DNA of 64,000 nucleotides from assembly GCF_020510425.1 (NCBI RefSeq), contig NZ_JAHBAH010000001.1, forward strand, positions 62,001-126,000, in the 5' to 3' direction. This DNA comes from Quatrionicoccus australiensis (GTDB lineage: Bacteria; Pseudomonadota; Gammaproteobacteria; Burkholderiales; Rhodocyclaceae). Positions within the stretch are counted from its first letter, which is position 1; every line of letters begins with the position of its first letter. The translations under genes were made by a program, and so were the position numbers. The notes beneath the pieces were generated by a model that was not told where the DNA came from, did not search any database, and was given only the letters and a program-made list of their open reading frames with translations. This document shows positions 8,003 to 20,991 of this stretch, in pieces.

Positions 8003-10708
8003 ATGTTGGAACAGCACTATCTAACTTCGCTTTTCGAACCGAAATCGGTTGCCGTGATCGGCGCCTCCGAACGGGAAAACTCGGTCGGCAATGTCATTTT
8101 CAAGAACATCCTGAACTCGGGTTACAAGGGCAAGCTGTACGCCATCAATCCGAAGCACGAAACCATTCAGGGCCAGCCGGCCTACAAGTCGATCGAGGAA
8201 ATCGGCGCCCGCGTCGAAATGGCGGTCATCGCCACCCGGCCGCAAACCGTGCCGCAACTGATCGAGCAATGTGGCCGTTCGGGCGTGCGCAACGTCATCG
8301 TCATCGCCTCCGGTTTTTCCGAAGCCGGCCATATCGGCGCCGCGCTCGAGCGCAAGGTGCTGGAAATCGCCCGCTCCTACAACGTCCGCATTCTCGGCCC
8401 GAACTGCCTCGGCATCATCCGCCCGGAACTCGGCCTCAACGCCACCTTCACCAAGATCACCGCCAATCCGGGCAATCTCGCCCTGGTCTCGCAATCCGGC
8501 GCCATGTGTTCGGCCGTGCTCGACTGGGCCAAGGCCAACCAGGTCGGCTTCTCTTCGGTCATTTCGCTGGGCATGACAGCCGACGTCGATTTCGGTGAAA
8601 TCCTCGACTACCTGATCTACGACAGCCGCACGCACTACATCCTGATGTACGTCGAAGGCATCCGCAATGCCCGCCGCTTCATGAGCGCCCTGCGCTCGGC
8701 CGCCCGCATCAAGCCGATCATCCTGCTCAAGGCCGGTCGCCACGAAGCCGGCGCCATGGCCACCGCGACCCATTCCGGCATGGCAGCTGTTTCCGATACC
8801 GTGTTCGACGCTGCCGTGCGCCGCGCCGGCGTGGTCCGCGTCCAGAACGTCGGTCAGCTGTTCTATGCCGCCAAGGCACTCGCTTCCAAGTTCCGTCCGC
8901 TCGGCAACCGCCTGGCCATCATCACCAACGGTGGCGGCCCGGGCGCCATGGCGGCCGACCGTGCCGGCGACATGGGCATCCCGCTCGCCGAACTGTCGAC
9001 CGAAACCATGGCCGTGCTCAACAAGGCGCTGCCCACCACCTGGTCGCACAGCAACCCGATCGACATCGCCGGCGATGCGACGCCGGAACGCTACCGCGAT
9101 GCCGTGCTTGCCGTAACGCAGGACCCGAATGTCGACAGCACCCTGATCATGCTCTCGCCACAGGCGATGACCGACCCGTTGGGTGTTGCCAAGGCAATCA
9201 TCGAGATTTCCGACAAGCTCAACCGCACCATCATCTGCTGCTGGATGGGCGAAGAACAGGTTGCCGAAGCGCGCAAGCTGCTCGAAGACAACGGCATCCC
9301 GGCCTTCCGCATGCCGGAAACGGCGATCGAGCTGTTCCACCACATTTCCAAGTATTACCGCAACCAGAAGCTGCTGCTGCAAACGCCGGAACCGACCCGC
9401 CAGCACGGTCGCCCGGAAGCCGAAGGCGCCAAGATGCTGATCGAGGCCCTGCTCGCCGAGCGCCGCAAGGTGCTTTCCGAAATGGAATCCAAGGCCATCC
9501 TGCGCGCCTTCAAGGTGCCGGTCGCGCAGACCATGGTTGCCCGCACGGCGACCGAGGCCCTGCTGCTCGCCGAGCAGATCGGTTTCCCGATCGCCATGAA
9601 GGTCGACTCGCCGGATCTGCCGCACAAATCCGACGCCGGCGGCGTGCGCCTCAACATCGTCAATGCGCCGGCCGTACGCAACGCCTATCACGACATCATC
9701 GATACGGTCAGCAAGCGCCATCCGAACGCCAAGATCAACGGCGTTTCGATCGAGCCCTTCCTGTCGCGTCCGAATGGTCGCGAACTGATGATCGGCGTTT
9801 TCCGCGATCCGATCTTCGGACCGGTCATCACCTTCGGTGCCGGTGGTTTCGACGTCGAGATCTTCAGCGACCGTTCGGTCGCCCTGCCACCGCTCAACAA
9901 GTTCCTGGCCGCCGACCTGATCGATTCGACACGCGCCTCGAAGATCCTCGGCCAATTCCACAACATGCCGCCGGTCGACCGCGACGCGCTCAAGGAAGTC
10001 CTGCTCTGCATTTCGGAAATGGTCTGCGAACTGCCGTGGATCATGGAGCTCGATCTCAATCCGCTGATCGTCGATGAAAACGGCGCCATCGCTGCCGATG
10101 CCCGCATCGTCATCGACCACGCCGCCGGCGCCAGTGGCGACCGTTACGCCCACATGTCGATCTACCCCTACCCGGTCCACCTGATCCAGGAATGGCAGAT
10201 GAACGACGGCAAGGTCGTCACCATCCGCCCGATCCGTCCGGAAGATGCCGAACTGGAGCAGGAATTCGTCAAGCGCATGTCCGACGAATCGCGCTACTAC
10301 CGCTTCATGGACACCCTGCGCGAACTGACGCAAACCATGCTGGTCCGCTTCACGCAGATCGACTACGACCGCGAAATGGCCCTGGTCGCCACGCTGCCGC
10401 CAGAAGACGAAATCGCCGAAGGCAAGGAATACCAGATTGGCGTTGCCCGCTACGTGGTCAATCCGGATGGCGAATCGGTCGAGTTCGCGTTGGCCGTCGG
10501 CGACGACTGGCAGAAATGCGGCGTCGGCCGCAAGCTGATGACGGCGCTGATCGACTGCGCCCGCGCCAAGGGCTACCGTGCTGTGGTCGGCGACGTGCTG
10601 TCGACCAACAGCAAGATGTTCCGCCTGATGACCAGCCTGGGCTTCACCATCCATCCGCACCCGGACGACACCGCCGTCAAGCGCGTCGTCAAGCCGCTGG
10701 TTGGCTGA
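8003..10708 (+). CDS. pat: Protein lysine acetyltransferase, acyl-CoA-synthetase-like/GNAT fusion (Pat/YfiQ type)
   Basis: 901 residues. The N-terminal 460 residues are a CoA-binding/CoA-ligase region of NDP-forming acyl-CoA synthetases (VAVIGASERENSVGNVIFKNIL, GPNCLGII, SQSGAM). An ATP-grasp subdomain follows (about 480-700, with KSDAGGVRL). The last 180 residues are a GNAT acetyltransferase (VTIRPIRPEDAEL, then CGVGRKLMTALIDCARAKGY). This order is that of YfiQ/PatZ, which acetylates and switches off enzymes such as acetyl-CoA synthetase. A sensor-regulated symporter cluster near 55-64 kb, possibly for acetate, would be a functional neighbour. A terminator follows directly. Confidence 0.9.
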   Translation: MLEQHYLTSLFEPKSVAVIGASERENSVGNVIFKNILNSGYKGKLYAINPKHETIQGQPAYKSIEEIGARVEMAVIATRPQTVPQLIEQCGRSGVRNVIVIASGFSEAGHIGAALERKVLEIARSYNVRILGPNCLGIIRPELGLNATFTKITANPGNLALVSQSGAMCSAVLDWAKANQVGFSSVISLGMTADVDFGEILDYLIYDSRTHYILMYVEGIRNARRFMSALRSAARIKPIILLKAGRHEAGAMATATHSGMAAVSDTVFDAAVRRAGVVRVQNVGQLFYAAKALASKFRPLGNRLAIITNGGGPGAMAADRAGDMGIPLAELSTETMAVLNKALPTTWSHSNPIDIAGDATPERYRDAVLAVTQDPNVDSTLIMLSPQAMTDPLGVAKAIIEISDKLNRTIICCWMGEEQVAEARKLLEDNGIPAFRMPETAIELFHHISKYYRNQKLLLQTPEPTRQHGRPEAEGAKMLIEALLAERRKVLSEMESKAILRAFKVPVAQTMVARTATEALLLAEQIGFPIAMKVDSPDLPHKSDAGGVRLNIVNAPAVRNAYHDIIDTVSKRHPNAKINGVSIEPFLSRPNGRELMIGVFRDPIFGPVITFGAGGFDVEIFSDRSVALPPLNKFLAADLIDSTRASKILGQFHNMPPVDRDALKEVLLCISEMVCELPWIMELDLNPLIVDENGAIAADARIVIDHAAGASGDRYAHMSIYPYPVHLIQEWQMNDGKVVTIRPIRPEDAELEQEFVKRMSDESRYYRFMDTLRELTQTMLVRFTQIDYDREMALVATLPPEDEIAEGKEYQIGVARYVVNPDGESVEFALAVGDDWQKCGVGRKLMTALIDCARAKGYRAVVGDVLSTNSKMFRLMTSLGFTIHPHPDDTAVKRVVKPLVG

Positions 10709-10730
10709 TCAGGAAAGCCAGACAACAAAA

Positions 10731-10757
10731 AGCCGGTCGATTGACCGGCTTTTTTTC
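10731..10757 (+). terminator. Rho-independent terminator after pat
   Basis: AGCCGGTC-gatt-GACCGGCT, a perfect 8-bp stem with a 4-nt loop, followed by seven T. It lies 22 bp after the stop codon of the acetyltransferase gene. Confidence 0.9.
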
Positions 10758-10802
10758 ATCCCCGAAAAACACCAGACGGTGTCTGCGGGAAGCGGCGACT
10801 GA

Positions 10803-11012
10803 TTATTCGCCGAAGAAATTCACATCGTACGGATACGGTTTCTGGGCAACCTTGGAGTCGGCATTGCGCGTACTGGTGTCGACATCCTGTTTCTTGTCCC
10901 ACCACAGGGCGCGACCGACCTTCTGATCTTCAACCCAGGCCGGGTTCTTTTCCAGTTGTTCGTTCATCCATTTCGTGTGATCAGACACGTAGCTCGTATT
11001 TACGTCACCCAT
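10803..11012 (-). CDS. DUF3460 family protein
   Basis: 69 residues. The pattern YVSDHTKWMNEQLEKNPAWVEDQKVGRALWWDK is that of DUF3460, a small cytosolic family found mainly in Betaproteobacteria. No function is known. The aromatic, charged sequence has no membrane segment. It is the last of several minus-strand genes and ends 46 bp from the terminator of pat. Confidence 0.8.
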   Translation of the reverse strand: MGDVNTSYVSDHTKWMNEQLEKNPAWVEDQKVGRALWWDKKQDVDTSTRNADSKVAQKPYPYDVNFFGE

Positions 11013-11060
11013 TTGGCTGCATTCCCAGGCTAATCAAGACAATGGCGCGATTCTAGCACG

Positions 11061-11294
11061 TCAGTGGAAAACGATGGGGCGGGTACTGCCGGCACAGTAA
11101 TCGTCGAGGAAGGCATCAATGGTTTCCTCATCGCGCTCGGCTTCCGGGATTTCTTCCATCGCATTGCGAAAATGCCAGGCCAGAGGCCCCTGCAGGAACA
11201 GCGTAGACAGGCTTTCCTTGTCGAAAAGCTCAAAACCCTGTTGCGCCGGATAAGCCAGCACCCAGTAATGATCGCTGCTGTAGATGACGTTCAT
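11061..11294 (-). CDS. DUF3567 family protein
   Basis: 77 residues starting MNVIYSSDHYWVLAYPAQQGFELFDK, matching DUF3567 (small betaproteobacterial proteins). The acidic C-terminal half (EEIPEAERDEETIDAFLDDYC) is typical. GGAGGT lies seven bases before the ATG on the minus strand. The function is unknown. Confidence 0.82.
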   Translation of the reverse strand: MNVIYSSDHYWVLAYPAQQGFELFDKESLSTLFLQGPLAWHFRNAMEEIPEAERDEETIDAFLDDYCAGSTRPIVFH

Positions 11295-11356
11295 CGCACA
11301 CCTCCAATGAGAACTCCTACAACCCTATTTACGGGTGTCTGCCGGCTTTCTCAAGG

Positions 11357-11383
11357 GCCGCGGCAATATTTTATTGCCGCAGC
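11357..11383. terminator. Perfect hairpin between fliL and the DUF3567 gene
   Basis: GCGGCAATA-TTT-TATTGCCGC, a perfect 9-bp stem with a 3-nt loop, flanked by further G/C pairing. It lies nine bases after the FliL stop codon on the minus strand. There is no T tract, so it may work as a transcript-end stabiliser or a weak terminator. Confidence 0.5.
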
Positions 11384-11391
11384 GGCTGGCC

Positions 11392-11802
11392 TTACTGGAT
11401 GATGAAGCTGGTAAAGAAGACTTCCTTGACACCGGTTTTTTCGGTTTCGTGCAACAAATGGTTAACCGTATCGATGATTTCTTCCATCAGATCCTTCTTG
11501 CCCTTCAGCGTCAGCAGATTGGCAGCATCCTGGCTGGAAAGCAGCAGGATCATGGCATGCTGGATACGCGGCCGGTGCGCAGCCAGATGATGATCGGCCT
11601 CCGGCGAAGCCGCTTCGAAAACCATCTGCACCTGCAGATATTTGCCCCCCTTGGCCGGATCGCCCAGATTGACAACAAACTTGAGCGGTTCGGGAGCGGC
11701 GGCTCCGCCACCATGATCATTGGCCAATGCCGGCTGAGCACCGACCAGGACGAACATGCAGAAGGCAAGAAAATGGCGAAGCAGCGAGAAATTGGGGTTC
11801 AT
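11392..11802 (-). CDS. fliL: FliL-like flagellar basal-body-associated protein
   Basis: 136 residues from the ATG at 11802. The N-terminus is hydrophobic (residues 7-27, ending ALA) and can be read as a signal peptide or as the single membrane anchor of FliL. The body (LKFVVNLGDPAKGGKYLQVQMVFE, then HAMILLLSSQDAANLLTLKGK) and the C-terminus (VKEVFFTSFIIQ) follow the FliL pattern. FliL surrounds the stator and supports motor output. It is not among other flagellar genes here. The gene lies downstream of DUF1684 on the same strand with a gap of about 110 bp. No clear ribosome binding site; a start at 11835 is possible. Confidence 0.75.
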   Translation of the reverse strand: MNPNFSLLRHFLAFCMFVLVGAQPALANDHGGGAAAPEPLKFVVNLGDPAKGGKYLQVQMVFEAASPEADHHLAAHRPRIQHAMILLLSSQDAANLLTLKGKKDLMEEIIDTVNHLLHETEKTGVKEVFFTSFIIQ

Positions 11803-11915
11803 GAGCAGAGGTTCGGTTAAACGGGCGTCCCGCATTGATCGGCAGACAGCCCTGATGAAGCGAAAGAGCCTATGCCCGGATGATACCCCAGACGACCGTT
11901 GCCGACGGTCGTTTG

Positions 11916-12689
11916 CTAAGCCCCGGGTTTCATTTCTCCGGCCGGCACGGCGAAGGGCAACCAGTTTTCCGGGGGAGGCAACGGACAGGTGGCAAATGGC
12001 GTGAACGCACAGGGCGGATTGTAGGCATGGTTGAAATCGAGCCTGATTTTTCCGTCGACCGCTGGCAACACCTTCAGGAAACGCCCGGCACCGTAAGTTT
12101 CCTTGCCGCTCGTCCGGTCGCGGAACACGAAGAATACCTCGTGCTCGCCGACCGACATCGGCAACAGTTCGACGTATTGCCCGGCCACATTGAACACCGC
12201 CTTGTGACTGACCAGAACCGTCTTCAATTCGCCAGTGACATTGGGCACTTCCATGGACAGTGGCGGTGCCAGAACCTGCCATTCGGCCTCGATCGCCCAC
12301 TCCGCCGCCGCAGGAAAGTATGACAAGCCGGCAAAGGGCTGCCGGGCAGCCCAGTCACGATCACGCACACGGGCTGCCAGACGTCCTTCACGGTCGACGA
12401 TGAAAAATGACAGATTTTCGTGGTCGACCGCTGAGGGCTGACCCGAACGATCCGTTTGCAACTCACGCGCCGAACCGGCGAGCGGCTGCCATGAGAGCAG
12501 TTCCCCCGCCCAGATCAAGTCGCCGAGATGAGCCGGCCCGGACGGCAACTGGACGCGACAGTTCTCGCTGCTGCCAACCCGGTTCTCACCGGGCTCCAGC
12601 CAGAACAAGCCCTGCATGCCCAGCCAGCTGTCGGGCCCGCTCAATTCGGCATGGCGCTGAGCCTGCCAGTCCTTCAGTTCCTGCGACAT
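11916..12689 (-). CDS. DUF1684 domain protein
   Basis: 257 residues. Characteristic DUF1684 segments are present: LKDWQAQRHAELSGPDSWLG near the N-terminus, LDFNHAYNPPCAFTPFATCP near the C-terminus, and FFVFRDRTSGKETYGAGRFL before it. There is no signal peptide. The biochemical role is unknown; members occur widely, often as single genes. Divergent from the DUF2502 gene with 75 bp between them. Confidence 0.82.
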   Translation of the reverse strand: MSQELKDWQAQRHAELSGPDSWLGMQGLFWLEPGENRVGSSENCRVQLPSGPAHLGDLIWAGELLSWQPLAGSARELQTDRSGQPSAVDHENLSFFIVDREGRLAARVRDRDWAARQPFAGLSYFPAAAEWAIEAEWQVLAPPLSMEVPNVTGELKTVLVSHKAVFNVAGQYVELLPMSVGEHEVFFVFRDRTSGKETYGAGRFLKVLPAVDGKIRLDFNHAYNPPCAFTPFATCPLPPPENWLPFAVPAGEMKPGA

Positions 12690-12764
12690 TTCTTTACAAT
12701 CCTCTCGCCAACGATTTCCGCCACGCGGCGTTAATCAATATTCACTCGACCACGGAGACACTCC

Positions 12765-13064
12765 ATGCACAAATTCCTTATTGCCGCCGCTCTCGCCGCC
12801 GCGCCGCTGCTTGCACCGGCCGCCGACATCAAGGTCGACATCGGCAACGTTCGCGTCCAGGCACCGGGCGTCACCGTCACCTTTGGCAGTCGCAACGATC
12901 GCGGCTACTACTGGGACGGTTACGACTGGCGCGACCAGGATTACTGGAAACGCCACAACGGACCGCGTGGTGAAAAATACTACACGGGGCGCGGTGAGCG
13001 CGGCGTGCCGCACCAGGATGGCGGCCACTGCCCGCCGGGCCAGGCCAAGAAGGGCCGTTGCTAA
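12765..13064 (+). CDS. DUF2502-like secreted small protein
   Basis: 99 residues. A clean signal peptide (MHKFLIAAALAAAPLLAPA, cleavage after AxA) predicts periplasmic export. The mature part contains RGYYWDGYDWRDQDYWKRHNG, rich in Tyr, Trp and Asp, as in DUF2502/YpeC-like periplasmic proteins. The two C-terminal cysteines (HCPPG and GRC) could form a disulfide. CACGGAGAC precedes the ATG. Function unknown. Confidence 0.75.
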   Translation: MHKFLIAAALAAAPLLAPAADIKVDIGNVRVQAPGVTVTFGSRNDRGYYWDGYDWRDQDYWKRHNGPRGEKYYTGRGERGVPHQDGGHCPPGQAKKGRC

Positions 13065-13083
13065 GCAGCCAGCGGTAGACACG

Positions 13084-13112
13084 AAAAAAGGCGGGAAATC
13101 CCCGCCTTTTTT
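13084..13112. terminator. Bidirectional terminator between the DUF2502 gene and clpB
   Basis: AAAAAAGGCGGG-aaatc-CCCGCCTTTTTT, with A and T tracts on the two sides, placed between two convergent genes. It can serve both. Confidence 0.9.
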
Positions 13113-13129
13113 CATTTCCTGACCAGCAA

Positions 13130-15712
<2,583 letters not shown>

Positions 15713-15749
15713 GTTCGTCCTTCACAAGGTTTGCCTGTTGATATTGGTC

Positions 15750-15778
15750 AGATAGGGACAAACTGACGAATTTCAATC
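15750..15778 (-). promoter_or_regulatory. Sigma-32 (heat-shock) type promoter of clpB
   Basis: Read on the minus strand: GATTGAAA (-35; consensus CTTGAAA), a 13-bp spacer, then CCCTATCT (-10; consensus CCCCATNT). The spacing fits RpoH promoters, and the site lies 38-66 bp before the clpB ATG. This matches the usual control of clpB. Confidence 0.75.
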
Positions 15779-15851
15779 ACCCCACCTACATTGGTGGCGA
15801 ATATGTTAAATTTCCCATCAGTTACAGAACACACAAAAACAGGGTGGAATA

Positions 15852-17486
15852 ATGATGGGACAAGGAATGACACTGCGCGGCAAACTGACCGCGATGACCC
15901 TTGCGACGATCGGCGCGCTGATCGTGCTGTTCGCGGTATTGCTGATCAACGGCAAGAGCCAGATGCTTGGCGATCGCCAGGACAAGGTTCGCAACCTGGT
16001 TGAAGTCGCCCAGGCGACGGTGGCCAACTACGAAAAGGAAGCGAGCGAAGGCCGCATGTCGGTCGACGACGCCAAGAAGGCTGCCATCAACACCCTGCGC
16101 GCCATGCGCTACGACAAGGTCGAGTACTTCTGGATCAACGACCTCACTGACCTGATGGTCATGCACCCGATCAAGCCCGAACTGGAAGGCAAGAAACTCG
16201 ACCAGCTCAAGGACAAGAACGGCAAGCTGCTGTTCGTCGAATTCAACACCATGGTCAAGAAGAATGGCGCCGGCTTCGTCGATTACCTGTGGCCGAAGCC
16301 GGGCTCGGAAGAAGGCGTCCCCAAGATTTCCTACGTCAAGGGTTTCGAGCCCTGGGGCTGGGTCATCGGTTCCGGCATTTATGTCGATGACGTCGATGCC
16401 AAGTTCCGCGCCGATGCCGTCAAGCTGCTGCTCTGGGGCATCGCCATCGGCGGCTTCATCGCCGTATCGCTGCTGCTGGTCTCGCGCAACATCATCAAGA
16501 CCCTGGGCGGCGACCCGAGCATTGCCTCGGCCGTCGCCAAGCGCATCGCCTCGGGCGACCTGACGACACCGGTCGAGGTTGCAGCCAACGACCAGGACAG
16601 CCTGCTCGCCAATATCCGGACCATGCAGGACACACTGCGCAGCATGATCTCGACCATCATCGGCAATGCCGTCGAGGTATCGAGCGCTGCCAACCAGTTG
16701 CTGAATGCATCGGAAGAAGTCGCCGACCGGGCCCGCCAGCAGAGCGACGCCGCCTCGTCGATGGCCGCTTCGGTCGAGGAAATGGCAGTCAGTATCGACC
16801 AGGTCACCGAGAATGCCGCCGAAGCGCATGGCATTTCGGAAGAGTCGCGCACCATCTCGGAAGAAGGCGCCACCGTGATCCACAACGCCGCGACCGAGAT
16901 GCGCCTGATTTCCGAAGCCGTCCAGTCCTCGTCGAATATTGTCGAGGAACTCGGCCACCAATCGAACCAGATCACCTCGATCGTCAATACCATCAAGGAA
17001 ATCGCCGACCAGACCAACCTGCTTGCCCTCAACGCCGCCATCGAAGCGGCGCGTGCCGGCGAACAGGGCCGTGGCTTTGCCGTGGTTGCCGACGAAGTGC
17101 GCAAGCTGGCCGAGCGCACCACCCTGTCGACGACAGAAATTGGCGGCATGGTCGCCAAGATCCAGAACGGCACGAAGAGCGCCGTCGACAGTATGCAAGC
17201 CGGCGTCGAACAGGTCGCGAGCGGCGTCGAACTAGCCAACCAGGCCGGTCAGTCGATCAATCGCATCCGCGACGGCGCCCTGCGCGTTTCCTTCGTGGTA
17301 AATGGCATTTCCGACTCGATTCGCGAACAGGGAACGGCCAGCAACGACATCGCGCAAAAGCTCGAAACCATCGCCCAGATGTCGGAAGAAAGCGCCATTG
17401 CCGTACGCCATACAGCGGATGCGGCACGCCGCCTGCACTCGCTGTCCGACTCCCTGCACCAGACGGTTGCCCAGTTCAAGACCTGA
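15852..17486 (+). CDS. Methyl-accepting chemotaxis protein with periplasmic Cache domain
   Basis: 544 residues. TM1 is at about residues 12-34. A single-Cache (sCache_2) sensor follows (about 36-190; includes [23 protein letters not shown] and [17 protein letters not shown]), then TM2 (about 194-216), HAMP, and the signalling domain with the hairpin tip [20 protein letters not shown] and [15 protein letters not shown]. It has no C-terminal pentapeptide for CheR/CheB docking. The ligand is unknown; sCache_2 receptors often bind small carboxylates. Divergent from clpB, followed by a terminator. Confidence 0.92.
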   Translation: MMGQGMTLRGKLTAMTLATIGALIVLFAVLLINGKSQMLGDRQDKVRNLVEVAQATVANYEKEASEGRMSVDDAKKAAINTLRAMRYDKVEYFWINDLTDLMVMHPIKPELEGKKLDQLKDKNGKLLFVEFNTMVKKNGAGFVDYLWPKPGSEEGVPKISYVKGFEPWGWVIGSGIYVDDVDAKFRADAVKLLLWGIAIGGFIAVSLLLVSRNIIKTLGGDPSIASAVAKRIASGDLTTPVEVAANDQDSLLANIRTMQDTLRSMISTIIGNAVEVSSAANQLLNASEEVADRARQQSDAASSMAASVEEMAVSIDQVTENAAEAHGISEESRTISEEGATVIHNAATEMRLISEAVQSSSNIVEELGHQSNQITSIVNTIKEIADQTNLLALNAAIEAARAGEQGRGFAVVADEVRKLAERTTLSTTEIGGMVAKIQNGTKSAVDSMQAGVEQVASGVELANQAGQSINRIRDGALRVSFVVNGISDSIREQGTASNDIAQKLETIAQMSEESAIAVRHTADAARRLHSLSDSLHQTVAQFKT

Positions 17487-17503
17487 ACCAGGCGCAGGCC
17501 AAT

Positions 17504-17530
17504 AAAAAGGGAGCCGCGGCTCCCTTTTTT
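17504..17530. terminator. Bidirectional terminator between the chemoreceptor gene and moaE
   Basis: AAAAAGGGAGCCGCGGCTCCCTTTTTT: a perfect palindrome with A and T tracts, 18 bp after the chemoreceptor stop and facing the end of moaE. Confidence 0.92.
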
Positions 17531-17545
17531 ATTATCCCGGTACGC

Positions 17546-17998
17546 CTATTTTTCCCAACGCGCCGCCGCCGTATCGTCGCTGTCCCGGGCATCGACCCAG
17601 TGTGCGCCGTCCGGCGTGACTTCCCGCTTCCAGAACGGTGCCCGCGTCTTCAGGTAGTCCATGATGAATTCGCAGGCGGCAAAGGCCTCGCCGCGATGCG
17701 CACTGGTCACGGCAACCAGCACGATCTGGTCGCAGGGCAGCAGCGGCCCGATGCGATGAATGACCAATGCGTCGTAGATATCCCAGCGCGCCTTGGCTGC
17801 GTCGACGATTTCTTCGAGTGACTTCTCGGTCATGCCGGGATAGTGCTCCAGGGTCATCTCACTGACCCCGGCCCCGCCGTTGAGGTCGCGCACCAGACCG
17901 AGGAAGCTGACCTGCGCGCCGATCCGGGCATCGCCGGCACGCTGCGCGGTCAACTCCGCGCCAAGGTCAAAATCCGCCGTCTGAACGCGCACCGTCAT
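17546..17998 (-). CDS. moaE: MoaE, molybdopterin synthase catalytic subunit
   Basis: 150 residues. Conserved segments: GAQVSFLGLVRDLNGG near the N-terminus, LEHYPGMTEKSLEEI, VIHRIGPLLPCDQIVLVAVTSAHRGEAF, and DYLKTRAPFWKREVTPDGAHWVDA with the catalytic lysine region. MoaE transfers sulfur from the MoaD C-terminus to precursor Z to make molybdopterin. moaD is not adjacent. The gene lies two bases after prfC on the same strand, so they are probably one transcript. Confidence 0.95.
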   Translation of the reverse strand: MTVRVQTADFDLGAELTAQRAGDARIGAQVSFLGLVRDLNGGAGVSEMTLEHYPGMTEKSLEEIVDAAKARWDIYDALVIHRIGPLLPCDQIVLVAVTSAHRGEAFAACEFIMDYLKTRAPFWKREVTPDGAHWVDARDSDDTAAARWEK

Positions 17999-18000
17999 GC

Positions 18001-19575
<1,575 letters not shown>

Positions 19576-19651
19576 GGCGGCCAGGGCGAAATTCGCCCGA
19601 AAAATCAGAGGCCGCGATTATACCTTTGCACCCCGCCGGACGCCGCGTCAA

Positions 19652-19969
19652 TCAACAACACTCTTCCTCGACTTGGGTCAGTAGCGTCTGCGCCGCCGTA
19701 TCGCCGCATTCGTCGAACAGTTCGCGAATCACGTTGATGTGGCAATGGATCAGGAACAGGTCGTCCGGCGCCGTGCCGCTCTTCGGCTGACGCTTGGCCA
19801 TGAAGTAAGGCCAGAACGGCGCCGTGCGCGCCGCATTCGGCACGTTGCGTTCGATGCATTCCATCAGGCGACGGGCGTTGCCGGCGCAGTCGATGTCGTT
19901 GAAGGTGACGTAGCGGTCGACCTTCTTGCCGCAGCCACAATCGGGCGTTGCTGCTTTGCTGGTTTCCAT
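19652..19969 (-). CDS. cowN: CowN, CO-protection protein for nitrogenase
   Basis: 105 residues. It matches CowN in VDRYVTFNDIDCAGNARRLM, the DDLFLIHCHIN segment and the C-terminal VEEECC. CowN protects Mo-nitrogenase from inhibition by carbon monoxide and sustains diazotrophic growth. Here the N-terminus is longer, with CGCGKK (three closely spaced Cys/Lys residues) before the usual start. AAGGAG lies upstream of the ATG. No nif genes are in the window, but the gene implies a nitrogen fixer. No sigma-54 site could be seen upstream. Confidence 0.88.
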   Translation of the reverse strand: METSKAATPDCGCGKKVDRYVTFNDIDCAGNARRLMECIERNVPNAARTAPFWPYFMAKRQPKSGTAPDDLFLIHCHINVIRELFDECGDTAAQTLLTQVEEECC

Positions 19970-20384
19970 GGCGAGGCTCCTTCAATTGGTGATGGAGCCA
20001 CTGTAACGGGCGACCAAAAACGATTCCGTCGGCTGGCCGACGTTCCTGGGAATGCCGGTGAAAAACAGAAACTCGTCGCCTGGATGCCAATGTGTGGAGA
20101 AGTCTTGAAAACAGATCGTTAATTCTGGATTTCCACCAGCGGCCCTGTGCCCATTTCGGCCGTCCAGCCTTCTCTAGAGCCGCCGCTCAGCCGAACCACT
20201 ATTTTTCGAATTTAAACGCTCCGAAGCGGACGTTGCCGACCTCACATAATCGGCCAGGAGCCGCCGTTCAAGCCTTTTCTCCATAGCAGGCATCGGCGGC
20301 AAGGTCCAGCGACAAAAGTGCGGCTTGATATTCCATATGATTCACGTCACGATGCTGGCATGAGTACTATTTTTCTACAGCGTT
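19970..20384. other. Intergenic region upstream of the cassette array
   Basis: About 415 bp between cowN and the first cassette boundary. Composition falls to lower GC. CTCCGAAGCGGACGTTGCC at about 20219-20237 resembles degenerate repeat sequences common near integron arrays. No integrase gene and no convincing attC precedes the first core site (GTTAGCC, 20385-20391), so this position may be an attI relic or a decayed attC. No gene is supported here. Confidence 0.45.
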
Positions 20385-20394
20385 GTTAGCCGTC

Positions 20395-20922
20395 ATGACA
20401 ACTATCCACTTCTTCAACTCAAAGCGCCTTGCCCGAGAATTGGCAAGTGGTGAAGTCAGTTCCCGCCAGCGCAGCTACTACCTTCTTGCCGCATCGTTGA
20501 GTTCTGCGGCCTTCGGATATTCCGGACTTGTTTCTGCAAACCCACTCTGGTCTTGGCTATCGCTATATGAAGCCGTTGTTGTTGCATTCATCACTGTCGT
20601 CGGATTGTCGAGGGCCTATGACGCGGCTGGTGGCGACGCAAGTTCAGACTTCATTGCTCAATTCATGTGTCTGAGCTTACCGATAAATATCACGACTACG
20701 TTGCCCGTGTGGGGCTGCTTCTGGCTTATTACAATCGTTTTCCGCCAGACACTAATCGCGCTGGCTGAGAGCCACAGCGAGCTTGCGATTAATCTCTCTC
20801 ATATTGGAGGCTCATTCTTTGGTCTCCTCGCTTTTCTGGCCGTTGCAATTACTGAAGCAATTTTTTTCTACCGAATCGTCCGGTTGCTCGGTGCGGTTCG
20901 CGGAGAGTCCCATGGCGGCTAA
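20395..20922 (+). CDS. Cassette 1: unknown membrane protein
   Basis: 175 residues from the ATG four bases after the cassette core site; the stop codon lies inside the first core of its own attC, as is usual for cassette genes. I do not recognise the family. It has about four hydrophobic segments (roughly 29-50, 57-75, 95-118 and 140-163) and a basic N-terminus (NSKRLARELASGEVSSRQRS). No ribosome binding site is evident so close to the core site. GC content is clearly lower than in the chromosome. Confidence 0.7.
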   Translation: MTTIHFFNSKRLARELASGEVSSRQRSYYLLAASLSSAAFGYSGLVSANPLWSWLSLYEAVVVAFITVVGLSRAYDAAGGDASSDFIAQFMCLSLPINITTTLPVWGCFWLITIVFRQTLIALAESHSELAINLSHIGGSFFGLLAFLAVAITEAIFFYRIVRLLGAVRGESHGG

Positions 20923-20982
20923 CCTTACATTCGAGCGGACCAGCGCGAAATGCCGCGCAGGCCGCTTATTTCCACGTTGGGG
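20917..20982 (+). other. attC site 1
   Basis: 66 bp from GGCTAAC to GTTGGGG. The inner arms TTCGAGCGGACCAGCGCG and (complement of) CGCGCAGGCCGCTTATT pair over most of their length around a short AAATGC loop, giving the folded single-strand structure that integron integrases recognise. The extra unpaired bases expected of attC are present. Confidence 0.8.
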
Positions 20983-20991
20983 CTCATATCA

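Noticed and set aside
8021..10660. Very long open frame antisense to the acetyltransferase gene
   Set aside because: High-GC codon bias opens the opposite frame. The predicted protein is a low-complexity mix of Gly/Asp/Val/His/Arg with no domain, while the plus strand encodes a full Pat/YfiQ protein. Similar antisense frames over clpB (13397-14689) and tex (48987-50804) were dropped for the same reason.
15779..15796. CCACC...GGTGG inverted repeat between clpB and the chemoreceptor gene as an operator
   Set aside because: Only five bases per arm are symmetrical, there is no second copy, and the sigma-32 promoter already explains clpB control.
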